This document shows, one piece after another, positions 1 through 10,024 of a stretch of DNA of 64,000 bases (its first letter is position 1; each line of letters opens with the position of its first letter). Position numbers and translations under genes: made by a program. This stretch comes from Lachnospiraceae bacterium. GTDB lineage: Bacteria; Bacillota; Clostridia; Lachnospirales; Lachnospiraceae. The notes under the pieces are model-generated. The model had not been told where the DNA came from. It made no database searches and saw only the letters and a list, made by a program, of their open reading frames with translations. Location of the stretch: the NCBI GenBank assembly GCA_024403275.1, contig JAKSSD010000001.1, forward strand, positions 111,197-175,196. The letters run 5' to 3'.

Positions 1-924
1 ACAAAGGTTTCTGTACCAATGGGTGTTATAGGTATTATTTATGAATCACGACCAAATGTTACTCTTGATGCATTTGCATTAACTTTTAAAGCAGGTAATG
101 CAGTGATTTTAAAGGGTGGTTCAGATGCTATTAATTCAAATATTGCTATTACAAATACAATCAAGAAAGCTTTGAAAGCCTGCAACATAAATGAGAATAT
201 TATTCAGCTTATCGAAAAGACTGACAGAGAAACTACATCTGAATTCATGAAAATGAATGAATATGTTGATGTATTAATTCCACGTGGAGGTGCGGGTTTA
301 ATTAAGGCTGTAGTTAATAATTCTACAATTCCTGTAATTGAAACTGGTACTGGTAATTGCCATGTTTATGTAGATAAAGAAGCTGATTTAAATATGGCTG
401 TTGAAATTATTTACAACGCTAAAACACAAAGAATTAGTGTATGTAATGCTTGTGAATCGATTGTTGTTCATGAGGATGTTAGAAAAGAGCTTCTTCCTAT
501 GTTAGCAAAACGTTTATCAGAGAAAAATGTTGAGCTAAGAGGAGATTCTAAAACTAAAGAGGTTATTGATTGTATAGATGCAACTGAAGAAGATTTTGGT
601 AAAGAATATTTAGATTATATTCTTTCGATTAAAACAGTTAACTCAGTAGAAGAAGCAGTAGCACATATTAATAAATATAATACTGGTCATTCAGACTGTA
701 TTGTTACAGCTAATGAAGAAACTGCTAAATATTTTCTTAAAGGTGTAGATTCTGCATGTGTTTATTGGAATGTTTCTACAAGATTCACAGATGGCTTTGA
801 ATTTGGATTTGGTGCAGAGATTGGTATTTCTACACAAAAGCTTCATGCAAGAGGACCTATGGGTCTTAAAGAGCTTAATTCATATAAGTATATTATCGTT
901 GGTAATGGTCAGGTTAGAGGATAA
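1..924 (+). CDS. proA: Gamma-glutamyl phosphate reductase, 5' end cut by window
   Basis: Reduces gamma-glutamyl phosphate to glutamate-5-semialdehyde with NADPH, the second step of proline synthesis, in the cytosol. The frame is open back to base 1, so the ATG at 19 is internal: the block [14 protein letters not shown] there normally lies about 110 residues into a protein of about 415. The 307 visible codons include the nucleotide-binding part, the catalytic cysteine in the motif VCNA (codon 442-444) and the C-terminal RGPMGL block. The stop is followed three bases later by miaB, so the two are probably cotranscribed. proB, if adjacent, lies outside the window. Identification is secure; only the start is unknown. 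Confidence 0.95.
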   Translation, partial: TKVSVPMGVIGIIYESRPNVTLDAFALTFKAGNAVILKGGSDAINSNIAITNTIKKALKACNINENIIQLIEKTDRETTSEFMKMNEYVDVLIPRGGAGLIKAVVNNSTIPVIETGTGNCHVYVDKEADLNMAVEIIYNAKTQRISVCNACESIVVHEDVRKELLPMLAKRLSEKNVELRGDSKTKEVIDCIDATEEDFGKEYLDYILSIKTVNSVEEAVAHINKYNTGHSDCIVTANEETAKYFLKGVDSACVYWNVSTRFTDGFEFGFGAEIGISTQKLHARGPMGLKELNSYKYIIVGNGQVRG

Positions 925-927
925 TAA

Positions 928-2397
928 ATGGAATTCGAAACAAAGAATAATATTGAAGAAGAAAAGCTTCAGTTTTATTACATTGAATTATTAAAAGAAC
1001 AGGTTAATAAATTTATTGATGAACATTCTAAGGTTCCTACAGCACATATCGAGACTTTTGGATGTCAGATGAATGCAAGAGATTCTGAAAAGCTTCTTGG
1101 AATTGTAAAGGCTGCTGGATTTAAAGAGATCGACTCAGAAAACGCTGATCTAGTAATTTATAATACTTGTTCAGTTAGAGATAATGCTAACCAGAAAGTT
1201 TATGGAAGACTTGGACGATTATCAACATTCAAAAAGAAAAATCCAGAAATGAAAATTGTTCTTTGTGGATGTATGACACAGGAGGAAAGCGTTATTGAAC
1301 ATATTAAGACTTCTTACAGATTTGTTGATATTGTTCTTGGCACTCATAACATTTATAAAGTCGCTCAACTTCTATATATTTCATATATTGGAAAAGACAA
1401 TTATTCTCCTATGGATGAAGATGAAGCTGGAAAATACTATTGGCATAAAAATATGTTGATTTCTCACTGGGATATGACTGAAAAAATTGTTGAAAATCTT
1501 CCAATTGAGAGAAAATATGCTTATAAATCTGGCGTAAATATCATGTTTGGATGCAATAATTTCTGTTCCTACTGTATCGTTCCATATGTAAGAGGTCGTG
1601 AGAGAAGCAGAGACCCGGAAGAAATCATTGCAGAAATTAAGAAGCTTGTTGCTGATGGTTGTATAGAAATAATGCTTCTTGGACAAAACGTTAATTCTTA
1701 CGGTAAAAATTTAAAGAATCCTATTTCTTTTGCTGAATTATTAAGAAGAATTGAAAAAATTGAAGGTCTTGAAAGAATTAGATTTATGACTTCTCATCCA
1801 AAGGATTTATCAGATGAACTTATTGAAGTAATGAAATCATCAGATAAAATTTGTAAGCATCTTCATTTACCATTACAGTCTGGAAGTTCAAGAATTCTTA
1901 AAGCAATGAACAGAGTTTATGATAAAGAACAGTATCTTAAACTTGCATTAAGAATAAGAGAAGAAATTCCTGATATTTCAATTACTACAGACATTATTGT
2001 TGGTTTCCCTGGTGAAACTAAAGAAGATGTTGATGAAACTATTGATGTTATCGAGAAGGTTCAATTTGATAATGCCTTTACATTTATCTATTCAAAGAGA
2101 ACAGGAACTCCAGCAGCAAGTATGGAACAGGTTCCTGAAGATATTGTAAAGGAACAATTTGACAGAGTATTAGATTGTGTTCAAAAGACAGCTCAGAATC
2201 AGATTAAGAAAATGCAAGGACTAATCTTGCCTGTCCTTGTAGAAGAAGTAAATAAACAGGATGAGAACCTGCTTACAGGAAGATTATCTAACAATACAGT
2301 TGTTCATTTCAAAGGTGATTCTTCTTTAATTGGAACAATTGTTAATGTTAAATGCGTTGATTATAAAGGCTTCTATTATTTAGGAGAATTGGTATAA
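928..2397 (+). CDS. miaB: tRNA-2-methylthio-N6-dimethylallyladenosine synthase
   Basis: Radical-SAM methylthiotransferase that adds a methylthio group at C2 of i6A37 in tRNAs reading UNN codons. It acts after MiaA, which is encoded in the same run. Three domains are visible: an N-terminal UPF0004 domain with cluster cysteines C46, C81 and C115; the radical-SAM core with C209, C213 and C216 (CNNFCSYC); and a C-terminal TRAM domain. The roughly 35-residue N-terminal extension before the first domain is common in clostridial members. Residues about 150-182, between the two domains, look about 20 residues longer than in Bacillus MiaB. ATG 928 follows an AGAGGA site at 916-921. Confidence 0.95.
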   Translation: MEFETKNNIEEEKLQFYYIELLKEQVNKFIDEHSKVPTAHIETFGCQMNARDSEKLLGIVKAAGFKEIDSENADLVIYNTCSVRDNANQKVYGRLGRLSTFKKKNPEMKIVLCGCMTQEESVIEHIKTSYRFVDIVLGTHNIYKVAQLLYISYIGKDNYSPMDEDEAGKYYWHKNMLISHWDMTEKIVENLPIERKYAYKSGVNIMFGCNNFCSYCIVPYVRGRERSRDPEEIIAEIKKLVADGCIEIMLLGQNVNSYGKNLKNPISFAELLRRIEKIEGLERIRFMTSHPKDLSDELIEVMKSSDKICKHLHLPLQSGSSRILKAMNRVYDKEQYLKLALRIREEIPDISITTDIIVGFPGETKEDVDETIDVIEKVQFDNAFTFIYSKRTGTPAASMEQVPEDIVKEQFDRVLDCVQKTAQNQIKKMQGLILPVLVEEVNKQDENLLTGRLSNNTVVHFKGDSSLIGTIVNVKCVDYKGFYYLGELV

Positions 2398-2409
2398 AGG
2401 TAATAAGTA

Positions 2410-5091
2410 ATGGCACTTGAGAATATTACATCATCCACACCGGGTTTATCCCCAATGATGCAAAAATACCTCGAAACTAAAGAACAGTACAAAGATTGCA
2501 TTTTGTTTTATCGTTTAGGCGATTTCTACGAAATGTTTTTTGATGATGCCCTTACAGCTTCTAAAATTCTTGAAATTACTCTTACAGGTAAGCAATGCGG
2601 CTTTGAAGAAAAGGCTCCAATGTGTGGCGTTCCTTTTCATTCAGTTGAGCCTTATATAACAAGACTTGTTGAAAATGGCTACAAGGTTGCTATATGTGAA
2701 CAGGTAGAAGATCCGAAACTTGCAAAAGGTCTTGTTAAAAGAGAAGTAACAAGAATCGTTACACCTGGTACAAACCTTGATTCTTTGTCTCTTGATGAAA
2801 ACAAAAACAATTACTTAATGTCAATTTTCATTTATATGAATAATATTGGCTATTCTATATGTGATGTTACAACTGGCGATTTCTTTTTGTCAGAACTTAC
2901 AGGTATTAAAAATCTCTCAGACGAAATATATAAATTTAAACCTGCTGAAATTATTTGTAATTCTCAGTTTTTAAGCTCTGGAATTGATAAAGAAGAACTT
3001 AAAGATAAAATCAATTGTCAGGTTTCAATTTTGGATGATTATTACTTTGAAGAAGTTGCTTGCAAGAGAACATTAACTAAACATTTCAAGGTTCATTCTC
3101 TTATTGGTATGGGACTTGATGATTATGAATTAGGTGTTATCGCTTCTGGTTCATTATTAACATATCTTTCAGAGACTCAGATGATTTCTCTTGATCATAT
3201 CACCTCTTTAAATCCTATTTCTAACGGTATCTACATGGTTCTTGATAATTCAACAAGAAGAAATCTTGAACTTACTGAAACTATGCGTGATAAACAAAAA
3301 AGAGGAACACTTCTTTGGGTTTTAGATAAAACTAAAACTGCAATGGGAGCAAGAACTCTTCGTTCTATGACTGAACAGCCTCTTGTTAATAGCGAGATGA
3401 TAGAGAATAGATTAAATGCTGTTGAATTTCTCTATAATGATATTGTTACACGTGAAGAAATAAGAGAATATTTGAATCCTGTATATGACCTCGAAAGAAT
3501 TCTTTCAAAAGTCAGCTACCAGACAATCAATCCCAAAGATATGATTGCTATGAAGGAATCTCTTCGTATGGTTCCTCATATAAAAAATATCTTAGCAGAT
3601 AATGAAGTTCCTGAATTAAAGAAGATTTTCGAAGATATCGATCCATTAATTGATGTATTTAATATTATTGATGAATCTATAAACGAAGATCCACCATTTT
3701 CTATAAGAGAGGGTGGTATTATAAAGGATTCCTTTGATAAAGATGTTGACTACTTGCGCCAATCAAAATTTGAAGGAAAAAACTGGCTTGCTCAACTAGA
3801 ATCTGAAGAAAAAGAAAGAACAGGAATCAAAACCTTGAAGGTTAAATATAATAAAGTATTTGGTTATTATCTCGAAGTAACTAATTCCTTTATTAATATG
3901 GTTCCGGATGATTATATTCGTAAGCAGACATTAAGTAATGCAGAAAGATATACTACTAATAAATTGAAAGAACTTGAGGATACAATTCTTAATGCTCAGG
4001 ATAAGCTTTGTACATTAGAATATGATTTATTCTGTAATGTAAGATCATTTATTGCTGATAATCTTGTTAGAATTCAAAAAACTGCTAAAGCTATTGCCTA
4101 TCTAGATGCGCTTTGTTCATTAAGTCATATAGCTGAAACTAACAGATATGTTAGACCTAATTTAAATGATAAGGGTGTAATTGATATCAAAGAAGGAAGA
4201 CATCCTGTTGTTGAGAAGATGATTCCAGATAATCAGTTTATTCCAAACGATACTAAGCTTGATAATAAGAAAAACAATATTGCTGTAATTACTGGCCCTA
4301 ATATGGCTGGTAAATCAACCTATATGAGACAAACAGCTTTAATTGTATTAATGTGCCAAATAGGAAGCTTTGTTCCAGCTAAATCAGCTAATATTTCTGT
4401 TTGTGACAGAATATTTACAAGAGTAGGTGCTTCTGATGATTTAGCAAGTGGTCAATCTACATTTATGATTGAAATGAATGAAGTATCAAACATATTAAGA
4501 AATGCTACTAAAGATTCACTTTTAATTCTTGATGAAATCGGTCGTGGTACCTCAACACTTGATGGTTTATCAATTGCCTGGGCAGTTATAGAGCATATCG
4601 CTAACACTAAAGTACTAGGTGCTAAGACTTTATTTGCAACGCATTATCATGAATTAACTGAACTTGAAGGTAAAATAAATAATGTTAATAATTACTGTAT
4701 TGCAGTCAATGAACAGGGGGACGATATAATCTTCTTACGTAAGATTATAAAGGGCTGCACAGACAGAAGTTATGGTATTCAGGTTGCTAAGCTAGCTGGT
4801 GTACCTGATTTGGTAATTGAGAGAGCAAAAATCATTCTTGAACAGTTATCAGAGAACAATATTATCGATAAAATGCAAGATATTATTGTTGATCAGAGCA
4901 AAAATACACATAAAACTCAAAAAAAATATGATGAAATTGATTTAGGTCAGCTTACATTATTGGATATGACTTCAGATTCTGATATAATAAAAGAATTGGA
5001 AGATATTGATGTGTCAAATATGACACCAATTGAAGGGTTAAACACATTGTATAGATTACAATGTAAATGCAGGAATAGGATTAAACTATGA
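2410..5091 (+). CDS. mutS: DNA mismatch repair protein MutS
   Basis: Recognises base mismatches and small loops and recruits MutL. The N-terminal mismatch-reading motif is GDFYEMF, with the Phe-x-Glu pair at F39 and E41. The connector, lever and clamp domains follow. The ABC-type ATPase has its Walker A GPNMAGKST near residue 629, then a Walker B segment LLILDEIGRGTS and a C-terminal helix-turn-helix tail. At 893 residues it is slightly longer than Bacillus MutS. The gene starts 12 bases after miaB, and its TGA overlaps the mutL ATG by four bases, which implies translational coupling of the two repair proteins. No missing residues were noticed. Confidence 0.97.
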   Translation: MALENITSSTPGLSPMMQKYLETKEQYKDCILFYRLGDFYEMFFDDALTASKILEITLTGKQCGFEEKAPMCGVPFHSVEPYITRLVENGYKVAICEQVEDPKLAKGLVKREVTRIVTPGTNLDSLSLDENKNNYLMSIFIYMNNIGYSICDVTTGDFFLSELTGIKNLSDEIYKFKPAEIICNSQFLSSGIDKEELKDKINCQVSILDDYYFEEVACKRTLTKHFKVHSLIGMGLDDYELGVIASGSLLTYLSETQMISLDHITSLNPISNGIYMVLDNSTRRNLELTETMRDKQKRGTLLWVLDKTKTAMGARTLRSMTEQPLVNSEMIENRLNAVEFLYNDIVTREEIREYLNPVYDLERILSKVSYQTINPKDMIAMKESLRMVPHIKNILADNEVPELKKIFEDIDPLIDVFNIIDESINEDPPFSIREGGIIKDSFDKDVDYLRQSKFEGKNWLAQLESEEKERTGIKTLKVKYNKVFGYYLEVTNSFINMVPDDYIRKQTLSNAERYTTNKLKELEDTILNAQDKLCTLEYDLFCNVRSFIADNLVRIQKTAKAIAYLDALCSLSHIAETNRYVRPNLNDKGVIDIKEGRHPVVEKMIPDNQFIPNDTKLDNKKNNIAVITGPNMAGKSTYMRQTALIVLMCQIGSFVPAKSANISVCDRIFTRVGASDDLASGQSTFMIEMNEVSNILRNATKDSLLILDEIGRGTSTLDGLSIAWAVIEHIANTKVLGAKTLFATHYHELTELEGKINNVNNYCIAVNEQGDDIIFLRKIIKGCTDRSYGIQVAKLAGVPDLVIERAKIILEQLSENNIIDKMQDIIVDQSKNTHKTQKKYDEIDLGQLTLLDMTSDSDIIKELEDIDVSNMTPIEGLNTLYRLQCKCRNRIKL

Positions 5092-7748
5092 TTAGACTTC
5101 TTGATGATTTGACAATTGACAAAATCGCTGCTGGTGAAGTTATCGAGAGACCAGTAAGTGTTGTCAAAGAATTGGTTGAAAACTCTATTGATGCAGGGGC
5201 TACAAATATTTCAGTAGAAATCAAAGGCGGTGGAATTGATTATATAAGAGTTACGGATAATGGTTCTGGAATTCCTTATGAAGAAGTTCCTACAGCTTTT
5301 CTTCGTCATGCTACCAGCAAGATTGTTTCCAGTGAAGATTTATTTTTCTTAAATACATTAGGATTTAGAGGTGAAGCTTTAGCAAGTATCGCCTCTGTTT
5401 CTCATGTTGAAATGATGACTAAATCATCTACTGATTTAATGGGCACAAGAATTATGCTTGATGGTGGAAATGTTAAGGAATACAAACAGACAGGTACACC
5501 AGAAGGTACAACAATAATTGTTAAAGATTTATTCTTTAATGTACCCGCACGCAAGAAATTTTTAAATTCTCCATCTTCTGAAGGAACTAAAATAATTGAA
5601 ATGATGGAAGAGCTTGTACTTTGTAATCCAAAGGTTGCAATACAGCTTATCATCAATGGAAATGTACGTCTTCAGTCAAATGGCTCAGGTAACATCAAAG
5701 ATATTATCTATAGAATTTATGGTAAGGAAGTTTTTGATTTATTATTACCTCTTGATTATGAAGATGATTTCATTAAAATTTCAGGTTTTATAACTAAACC
5801 TGAAGCCTGCAGACCTACACGATCAGGAGAGAATTATTTCATAAATGAGCGTTTTGTTAAGAACGATTTTATAACAAGAGGTATCGAAGAAGGTTATAGA
5901 AATTTCTTAATGCAGCATAAATTCCCATTTGTTGTATTATTTATCAAGCTTGACTCATTTGGTCTTGATATAAATGTTCATCCTGCAAAGAGTGAAATTA
6001 GAATTACTAATGGTGAATTCCTTGTAGATATTATTAGTAAGACTATCAAAAAGCAGTTGTCAGAAAGTGAATTAATACCAAGTGCTTTTGTATTCAAGGA
6101 AGAAAAGAAAGCCTTAGAAAGACAGCCTGAACCTTTCGAAACCAAATTATTAAAGAACGAATATGTTATTAAGAAAGGCTACGATACTAAGACTCCTTTA
6201 GCTGAATCAATGAATGCAAAAGAAGTTGATGATAAATCTAAAGAATTCCAGATTGATTTTACTGAAGAAACAGTTGAAGAACCTACTTTACCTAAGCTTG
6301 GAATGTTAAGCCAGGGCAATACAATTCAGTATAAATCAAAATCAGATTTACTTGCAGAGAAAATGCAGCAAGAAGAGGAAGTTGATGAGATTAAATCAAT
6401 TAATGATTTAACTAAGGATCTTGATTTAGATAATAAAGATATTGAAAATTCAGAATCAAAAGTTAATATCATTGAAGAAGCATTAAATAATGATTCTTCA
6501 AAAGAAAACAAAGTAGATTCAAAAGAAGAAGTTGAAAATATATCTTTAGATAAAGATGAATCACTTGATTCTACCGAAAATGCTACTGATGAAAAATCAG
6601 AAAATGAAGTCGAAGAAAGCATAGACATAACAAAGGATTTAAAAATAAGTGAAAATGAATCAAAAGATGCAAATGTTGATGCTTTCGCTGAATGGTTTAA
6701 GAATCTTGATGATGTAGATGATGCTCCTGATATTACTTTAGAGGATGATAATGAAGAAATAGAAGAGATCAGAACAGGTACTCAAAGATCTGCTGCTAGT
6801 ATCTCAAACGAAGAGGCAATTCTTAAAAATAAATTATCTTCAGAACCTGTTAAAGTTGTAGAAGAGATTAAACCAATTAATAAGATTGAGCCTGAAGAAG
6901 AAAAGACAATATTTACTATCAAAAAATCCAACCCTCTACCAGCTCCACAAAATACTGATAAACAGTATAGTTACGAGCCAAAGGTTGCTTTTAGGGTTAA
7001 GACCTTCGATAGTAACGAAAATAAGAAAATAGAAAACGAACTTCCTAAAAAAGAGTCTGCAACCATGTTTAAAAAGGTTGATCGTTTTGGAGATTCAAAC
7101 AAAAAAGAAAGCAAACCTGCAGAAGAACAGACTGTTATTTTCACTGAAAAAACTCTTGATTCTTCAAAGCTTTCTAAATTTGAAATTATTGGACAGGTAT
7201 TTAATACATACTGGTTAATTTCAATTGAAAACGAATTACTTATTATGGATCAGCATGCTGCTCACGAGAAGGTTCTGTTTGAGAAGTTCATGGAGAAATT
7301 CAAAACACAGTCAATCGAAACTCAGACTCTTGTAGTTGCTCAGGTCGTATCACTTGGTAAAGCAGAAATTGACTGCTATATGAAATACAAGGAAGAATTC
7401 GAGAAATTCGGATTTATAATAAATGATTTTGGTGACAGAGATTTATTTATTAGAGGTGTACCTGCTGATTTATTTGGCGCTAATGCTAAAGATTTATTTA
7501 TGGACATCTTATCAGAGCTTATCAATGTATCTCCATCACTTCATATAGGAATCATTGAAGATAGAATTGCTACCAGAGCCTGCAAGGCTGCTATTAAGGG
7601 CAACCAAAAGATTAGTAAGGATGAATGTCAAAAGCTTCTTGAATATATGTTTAAGCTGGAAAATCCTTATCAGTGTCCACATGGTCGTCCAACACTTATC
7701 AGAATCACTAAATCTGATTTGGAAAAAATGTTTAAAAGGATATTATAG
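5088..7748 (+). CDS. mutL: DNA mismatch repair endonuclease MutL, long linker
   Basis: Mismatch-repair matchmaker with its own nicking activity. The N-terminal GHKL ATPase (about 1-330) shows ELVENSIDAGA, DNGSGI and GFRGEALASI. The C-terminal dimerisation/endonuclease domain (about 694-886) carries DQHAAHEKVLFE from D721, which is the metal-binding DQHA-x2-E-x4-E motif of nicking MutL proteins, plus the CPHGRP motif near the end. What is unusual is the region between: about 360 residues rich in Glu, Asp, Lys and Ser, against roughly 100 in Bacillus, giving 886 residues rather than about 630. It overlaps mutS by four bases and abuts miaA directly. The repeat-free acidic linker looks disordered. 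Confidence 0.95.
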   Translation: MIRLLDDLTIDKIAAGEVIERPVSVVKELVENSIDAGATNISVEIKGGGIDYIRVTDNGSGIPYEEVPTAFLRHATSKIVSSEDLFFLNTLGFRGEALASIASVSHVEMMTKSSTDLMGTRIMLDGGNVKEYKQTGTPEGTTIIVKDLFFNVPARKKFLNSPSSEGTKIIEMMEELVLCNPKVAIQLIINGNVRLQSNGSGNIKDIIYRIYGKEVFDLLLPLDYEDDFIKISGFITKPEACRPTRSGENYFINERFVKNDFITRGIEEGYRNFLMQHKFPFVVLFIKLDSFGLDINVHPAKSEIRITNGEFLVDIISKTIKKQLSESELIPSAFVFKEEKKALERQPEPFETKLLKNEYVIKKGYDTKTPLAESMNAKEVDDKSKEFQIDFTEETVEEPTLPKLGMLSQGNTIQYKSKSDLLAEKMQQEEEVDEIKSINDLTKDLDLDNKDIENSESKVNIIEEALNNDSSKENKVDSKEEVENISLDKDESLDSTENATDEKSENEVEESIDITKDLKISENESKDANVDAFAEWFKNLDDVDDAPDITLEDDNEEIEEIRTGTQRSAASISNEEAILKNKLSSEPVKVVEEIKPINKIEPEEEKTIFTIKKSNPLPAPQNTDKQYSYEPKVAFRVKTFDSNENKKIENELPKKESATMFKKVDRFGDSNKKESKPAEEQTVIFTEKTLDSSKLSKFEIIGQVFNTYWLISIENELLIMDQHAAHEKVLFEKFMEKFKTQSIETQTLVVAQVVSLGKAEIDCYMKYKEEFEKFGFIINDFGDRDLFIRGVPADLFGANAKDLFMDILSELINVSPSLHIGIIEDRIATRACKAAIKGNQKISKDECQKLLEYMFKLENPYQCPHGRPTLIRITKSDLEKMFKRIL

Positions 7749-8687
7749 ATGAAACCGCTTGTAGTATTAGCCGGTCCTACCGGTGTAGGTAAAAGCGATT
7801 TATCAATAAAGTTAGCTAATAGAATCGGCGGAGAGATAATTTCGGCCGATTCTATGCAAGTTTACAGGAAACTTGATATTGGTACCGCTAAAATTACAAA
7901 AGAAGAAATGTGTGATATAAGACATCATATGTTAGATGTTTTTGATCCGGACTATTCTTGTGATATTGAGATTTATCAAAGAATGGTTAAAGAATGCATT
8001 GATGATATTATATCCAGAAATCACATTCCTATGCTGGTTGGTGGTACAGGATTTTATATTCAAGCTATAACTAAAGACGTTGAATTTCTTGAAGAAGATA
8101 ACACTCTTATAAGACAATCCATAACTGATTATTATGATAAATATGGAATGGATGCCTTATTTGAAAGACTTGATAAAATTGATCATGAATCAGCTTTAAT
8201 AATACCTAAACAAAATATTAAAAAGGTTATTAGAGCTATTGAATTCTATGAAATTCATAAGTCAAAGATTTCTGATTATAATTTAAAACAGGCTGAAAAA
8301 GTTAGTCCTTACAATCTTGCATATTTTGTTCTAAATAGAAATCGGGATGAATTATATGACAATATTAATAAAAGAGTAGATATTATGATATCTAAAGGTC
8401 TTTTAGAAGAAGTAAAGTCTCTGATAGGACAATATGATTATAATTCTCAGTCTGGCTTTTATAATGCCATAGGCTATAAAGAAATAATTGAGTATATAAA
8501 AGGTAAGTGTTCTCTTGAAGAAGCAATTGAGCAGGTTAAACTCAATTCTAGACATTACGCTAAGAAGCAGATTACCTTCTTTAAAAGAAGTAAAGAAGCA
8601 ATCTGGTTTAATAAAAGCCTTCAAAGTGAAGATGAAATATTAAATGAAATGATTAATATTCTTTCTGAAAGGAAGATCTATGAATAA
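7749..8687 (+). CDS. miaA: tRNA dimethylallyltransferase
   Basis: Transfers a dimethylallyl group from dimethylallyl diphosphate to N6 of A37 in tRNAs reading UNN codons, making the substrate of MiaB encoded upstream. The P-loop GPTGVGKS is at residues 9-16, followed by the conserved DSMQVYRKLDIGTAK block and the VGGTGFYI motif. The length of 312 residues is normal. Its ATG immediately follows the mutL stop with no gap, and its 3' end overlaps the next gene by eight bases, so the whole miaB-mutS-mutL-miaA-ynbB run looks like one transcript. The hfq gene that often follows miaA in Firmicutes is not here. Confidence 0.96.
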   Translation: MKPLVVLAGPTGVGKSDLSIKLANRIGGEIISADSMQVYRKLDIGTAKITKEEMCDIRHHMLDVFDPDYSCDIEIYQRMVKECIDDIISRNHIPMLVGGTGFYIQAITKDVEFLEEDNTLIRQSITDYYDKYGMDALFERLDKIDHESALIIPKQNIKKVIRAIEFYEIHKSKISDYNLKQAEKVSPYNLAYFVLNRNRDELYDNINKRVDIMISKGLLEEVKSLIGQYDYNSQSGFYNAIGYKEIIEYIKGKCSLEEAIEQVKLNSRHYAKKQITFFKRSKEAIWFNKSLQSEDEILNEMINILSERKIYE

Positions 8688-9969
8688 TTTATATAAAGAT
8701 TTTGGAATATCTGATGAAGTATTTAAATACACACAAGGTATTTGCAATAATTTAAAAGAAAGATTCGAAAAAATTGATGAAATAGCAGAATTAAATCAAT
8801 TAAAAGTACTTAAGGCAATGCAAAAGAACTGCGTAGCTGAAAACTGTATGAATGGTACAACAGGTTATGGTTACGATGATAAAGGAAGAGATACTTTAGA
8901 GAGAGTATATGCTGATATTTTCCATACTGAAGATGCTTTAGTAAGAGCTCAAATCACATGCGGAACTCATGCTTTAGCTCTTGCTTTAATGAGTAATTTA
9001 CGACCAGGAGATGAACTTTTATCCCCTGTTGGTAAGCCTTACGATACACTTGAAGAAGTTATTGGAATTAGAGAAAGCAAAGGTTCCTTAAAAGAATATG
9101 GAATCACCTATGCACAGGTTGATTTGTTAGCTGATGGTTCATTTGATTATGATAATATCAAAAAAGCAATTAATGAACGTACTAAATTAGTTACAATTCA
9201 AAGATCTAAAGGATATCAAACAAGACCGACATTAAGCGTTTCAAGAATTAAAGAATTAATAGAATTTGTTAAATCTGTTAAGCCGGATATTATCTGTATG
9301 GTAGATAATTGCTACGGTGAATTTGTAGAAACAATTGAGCCTAGTGATGTAGGTGCAGATATGACTGTTGGTTCACTTATTAAGAACCCAGGTGGCGGAC
9401 TTGCTCCTCTTGGTGGTTATATTGTTGGTAAAAAAGAATGTATTGAAAATGCTGCTTACAGACTCACTTCACCTGGACTTGGTAGAGAAGTAGGTGCATC
9501 ATTAAATGTTAACAAGGATTTTTACGAAGGAATTTTCCTTGCTCCAACTGTTGTAGCTTCAGCATTAAAAGGAGCTATATTTGCTGCAAATGTATATGAA
9601 AAGGCAGGATTTAGTTGTGTACCTAATTCAACTGAATCAAGACATGATATTATTCAGGCTGTTACCCTTAATTCAGCAGAAGGATTGATTGCATTTTGTC
9701 AGGGTATTCAGTCTGCATCACCTGTAGATTCACATGTGGCTCCATATCCATGGGATATGCCTGGTTATGATTCACAGGTTATAATGGCTGCAGGTACTTT
9801 TGTATCCGGTGCATCAATTGAATTAAGTGCTGATGGACCATTAAAGGAGCCATATGCTGTTTATTTCCAGGGTGGATTGACCTTTCCACACGTAAAATAT
9901 GGAATAATCAAATCTTTTCAGGCCATGTATGATAAAGGTCTTGTAGAAATACCTTTAAATAGTTTATAA
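8680..9969 (+). CDS. ynbB: PLP-dependent methionine gamma-lyase-like (YnbB, aluminium-resistance family)
   Basis: Fold-type I pyridoxal-phosphate enzyme of the Met_gamma_lyase family (PF06838), often annotated as aluminium resistance protein. The true substrate is not established. The putative Schiff-base lysine is K235 in GSLIKNPGGGLAP, and VDNCYGEF is the expected Asp that contacts the cofactor ring. The N-terminal NGTTGYGYDD block is typical of the family. At 429 residues it is full length. It starts eight bases inside miaA, the usual position downstream of mutL-miaA in Clostridia. The promoter of the following mreB-like operon lies in its last codons, and no terminator is visible after it. 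Confidence 0.88.
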   Translation: MNNLYKDFGISDEVFKYTQGICNNLKERFEKIDEIAELNQLKVLKAMQKNCVAENCMNGTTGYGYDDKGRDTLERVYADIFHTEDALVRAQITCGTHALALALMSNLRPGDELLSPVGKPYDTLEEVIGIRESKGSLKEYGITYAQVDLLADGSFDYDNIKKAINERTKLVTIQRSKGYQTRPTLSVSRIKELIEFVKSVKPDIICMVDNCYGEFVETIEPSDVGADMTVGSLIKNPGGGLAPLGGYIVGKKECIENAAYRLTSPGLGREVGASLNVNKDFYEGIFLAPTVVASALKGAIFAANVYEKAGFSCVPNSTESRHDIIQAVTLNSAEGLIAFCQGIQSASPVDSHVAPYPWDMPGYDSQVIMAAGTFVSGASIELSADGPLKEPYAVYFQGGLTFPHVKYGIIKSFQAMYDKGLVEIPLNSL

Positions 9970-9991
9970 ATACTCAAAAATTTGCTATAAT
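9963..9991 (+). promoter_or_regulatory. Promoter of the mreB-like operon
   Basis: TTTATA (9963-9968), a 17-base spacer, and TATAAT (9986-9991) preceded by TGC, an extended -10. It overlaps the end of ynbB and lies about 34 bases before the TTG start of the mreB-like gene. The match is good at -10 and weak at -35. Confidence 0.7.
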
Positions 9992-10024
9992 ATATAGATT
10001 AAGTTTTAAGTAAGGAGAAATGTT

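Noticed and set aside
758-994. Plus-strand open frame of 78 codons across the proA-miaB junction
   Set aside because: It overlaps two strongly supported genes in another frame and has no ribosome-binding site; the protein resembles nothing.
1381-1686. Minus-strand open frame of 101 codons inside miaB
   Set aside because: Antisense to the conserved radical-SAM part; composition (Phe/Ile/Ser-rich) is that of a shadow frame.
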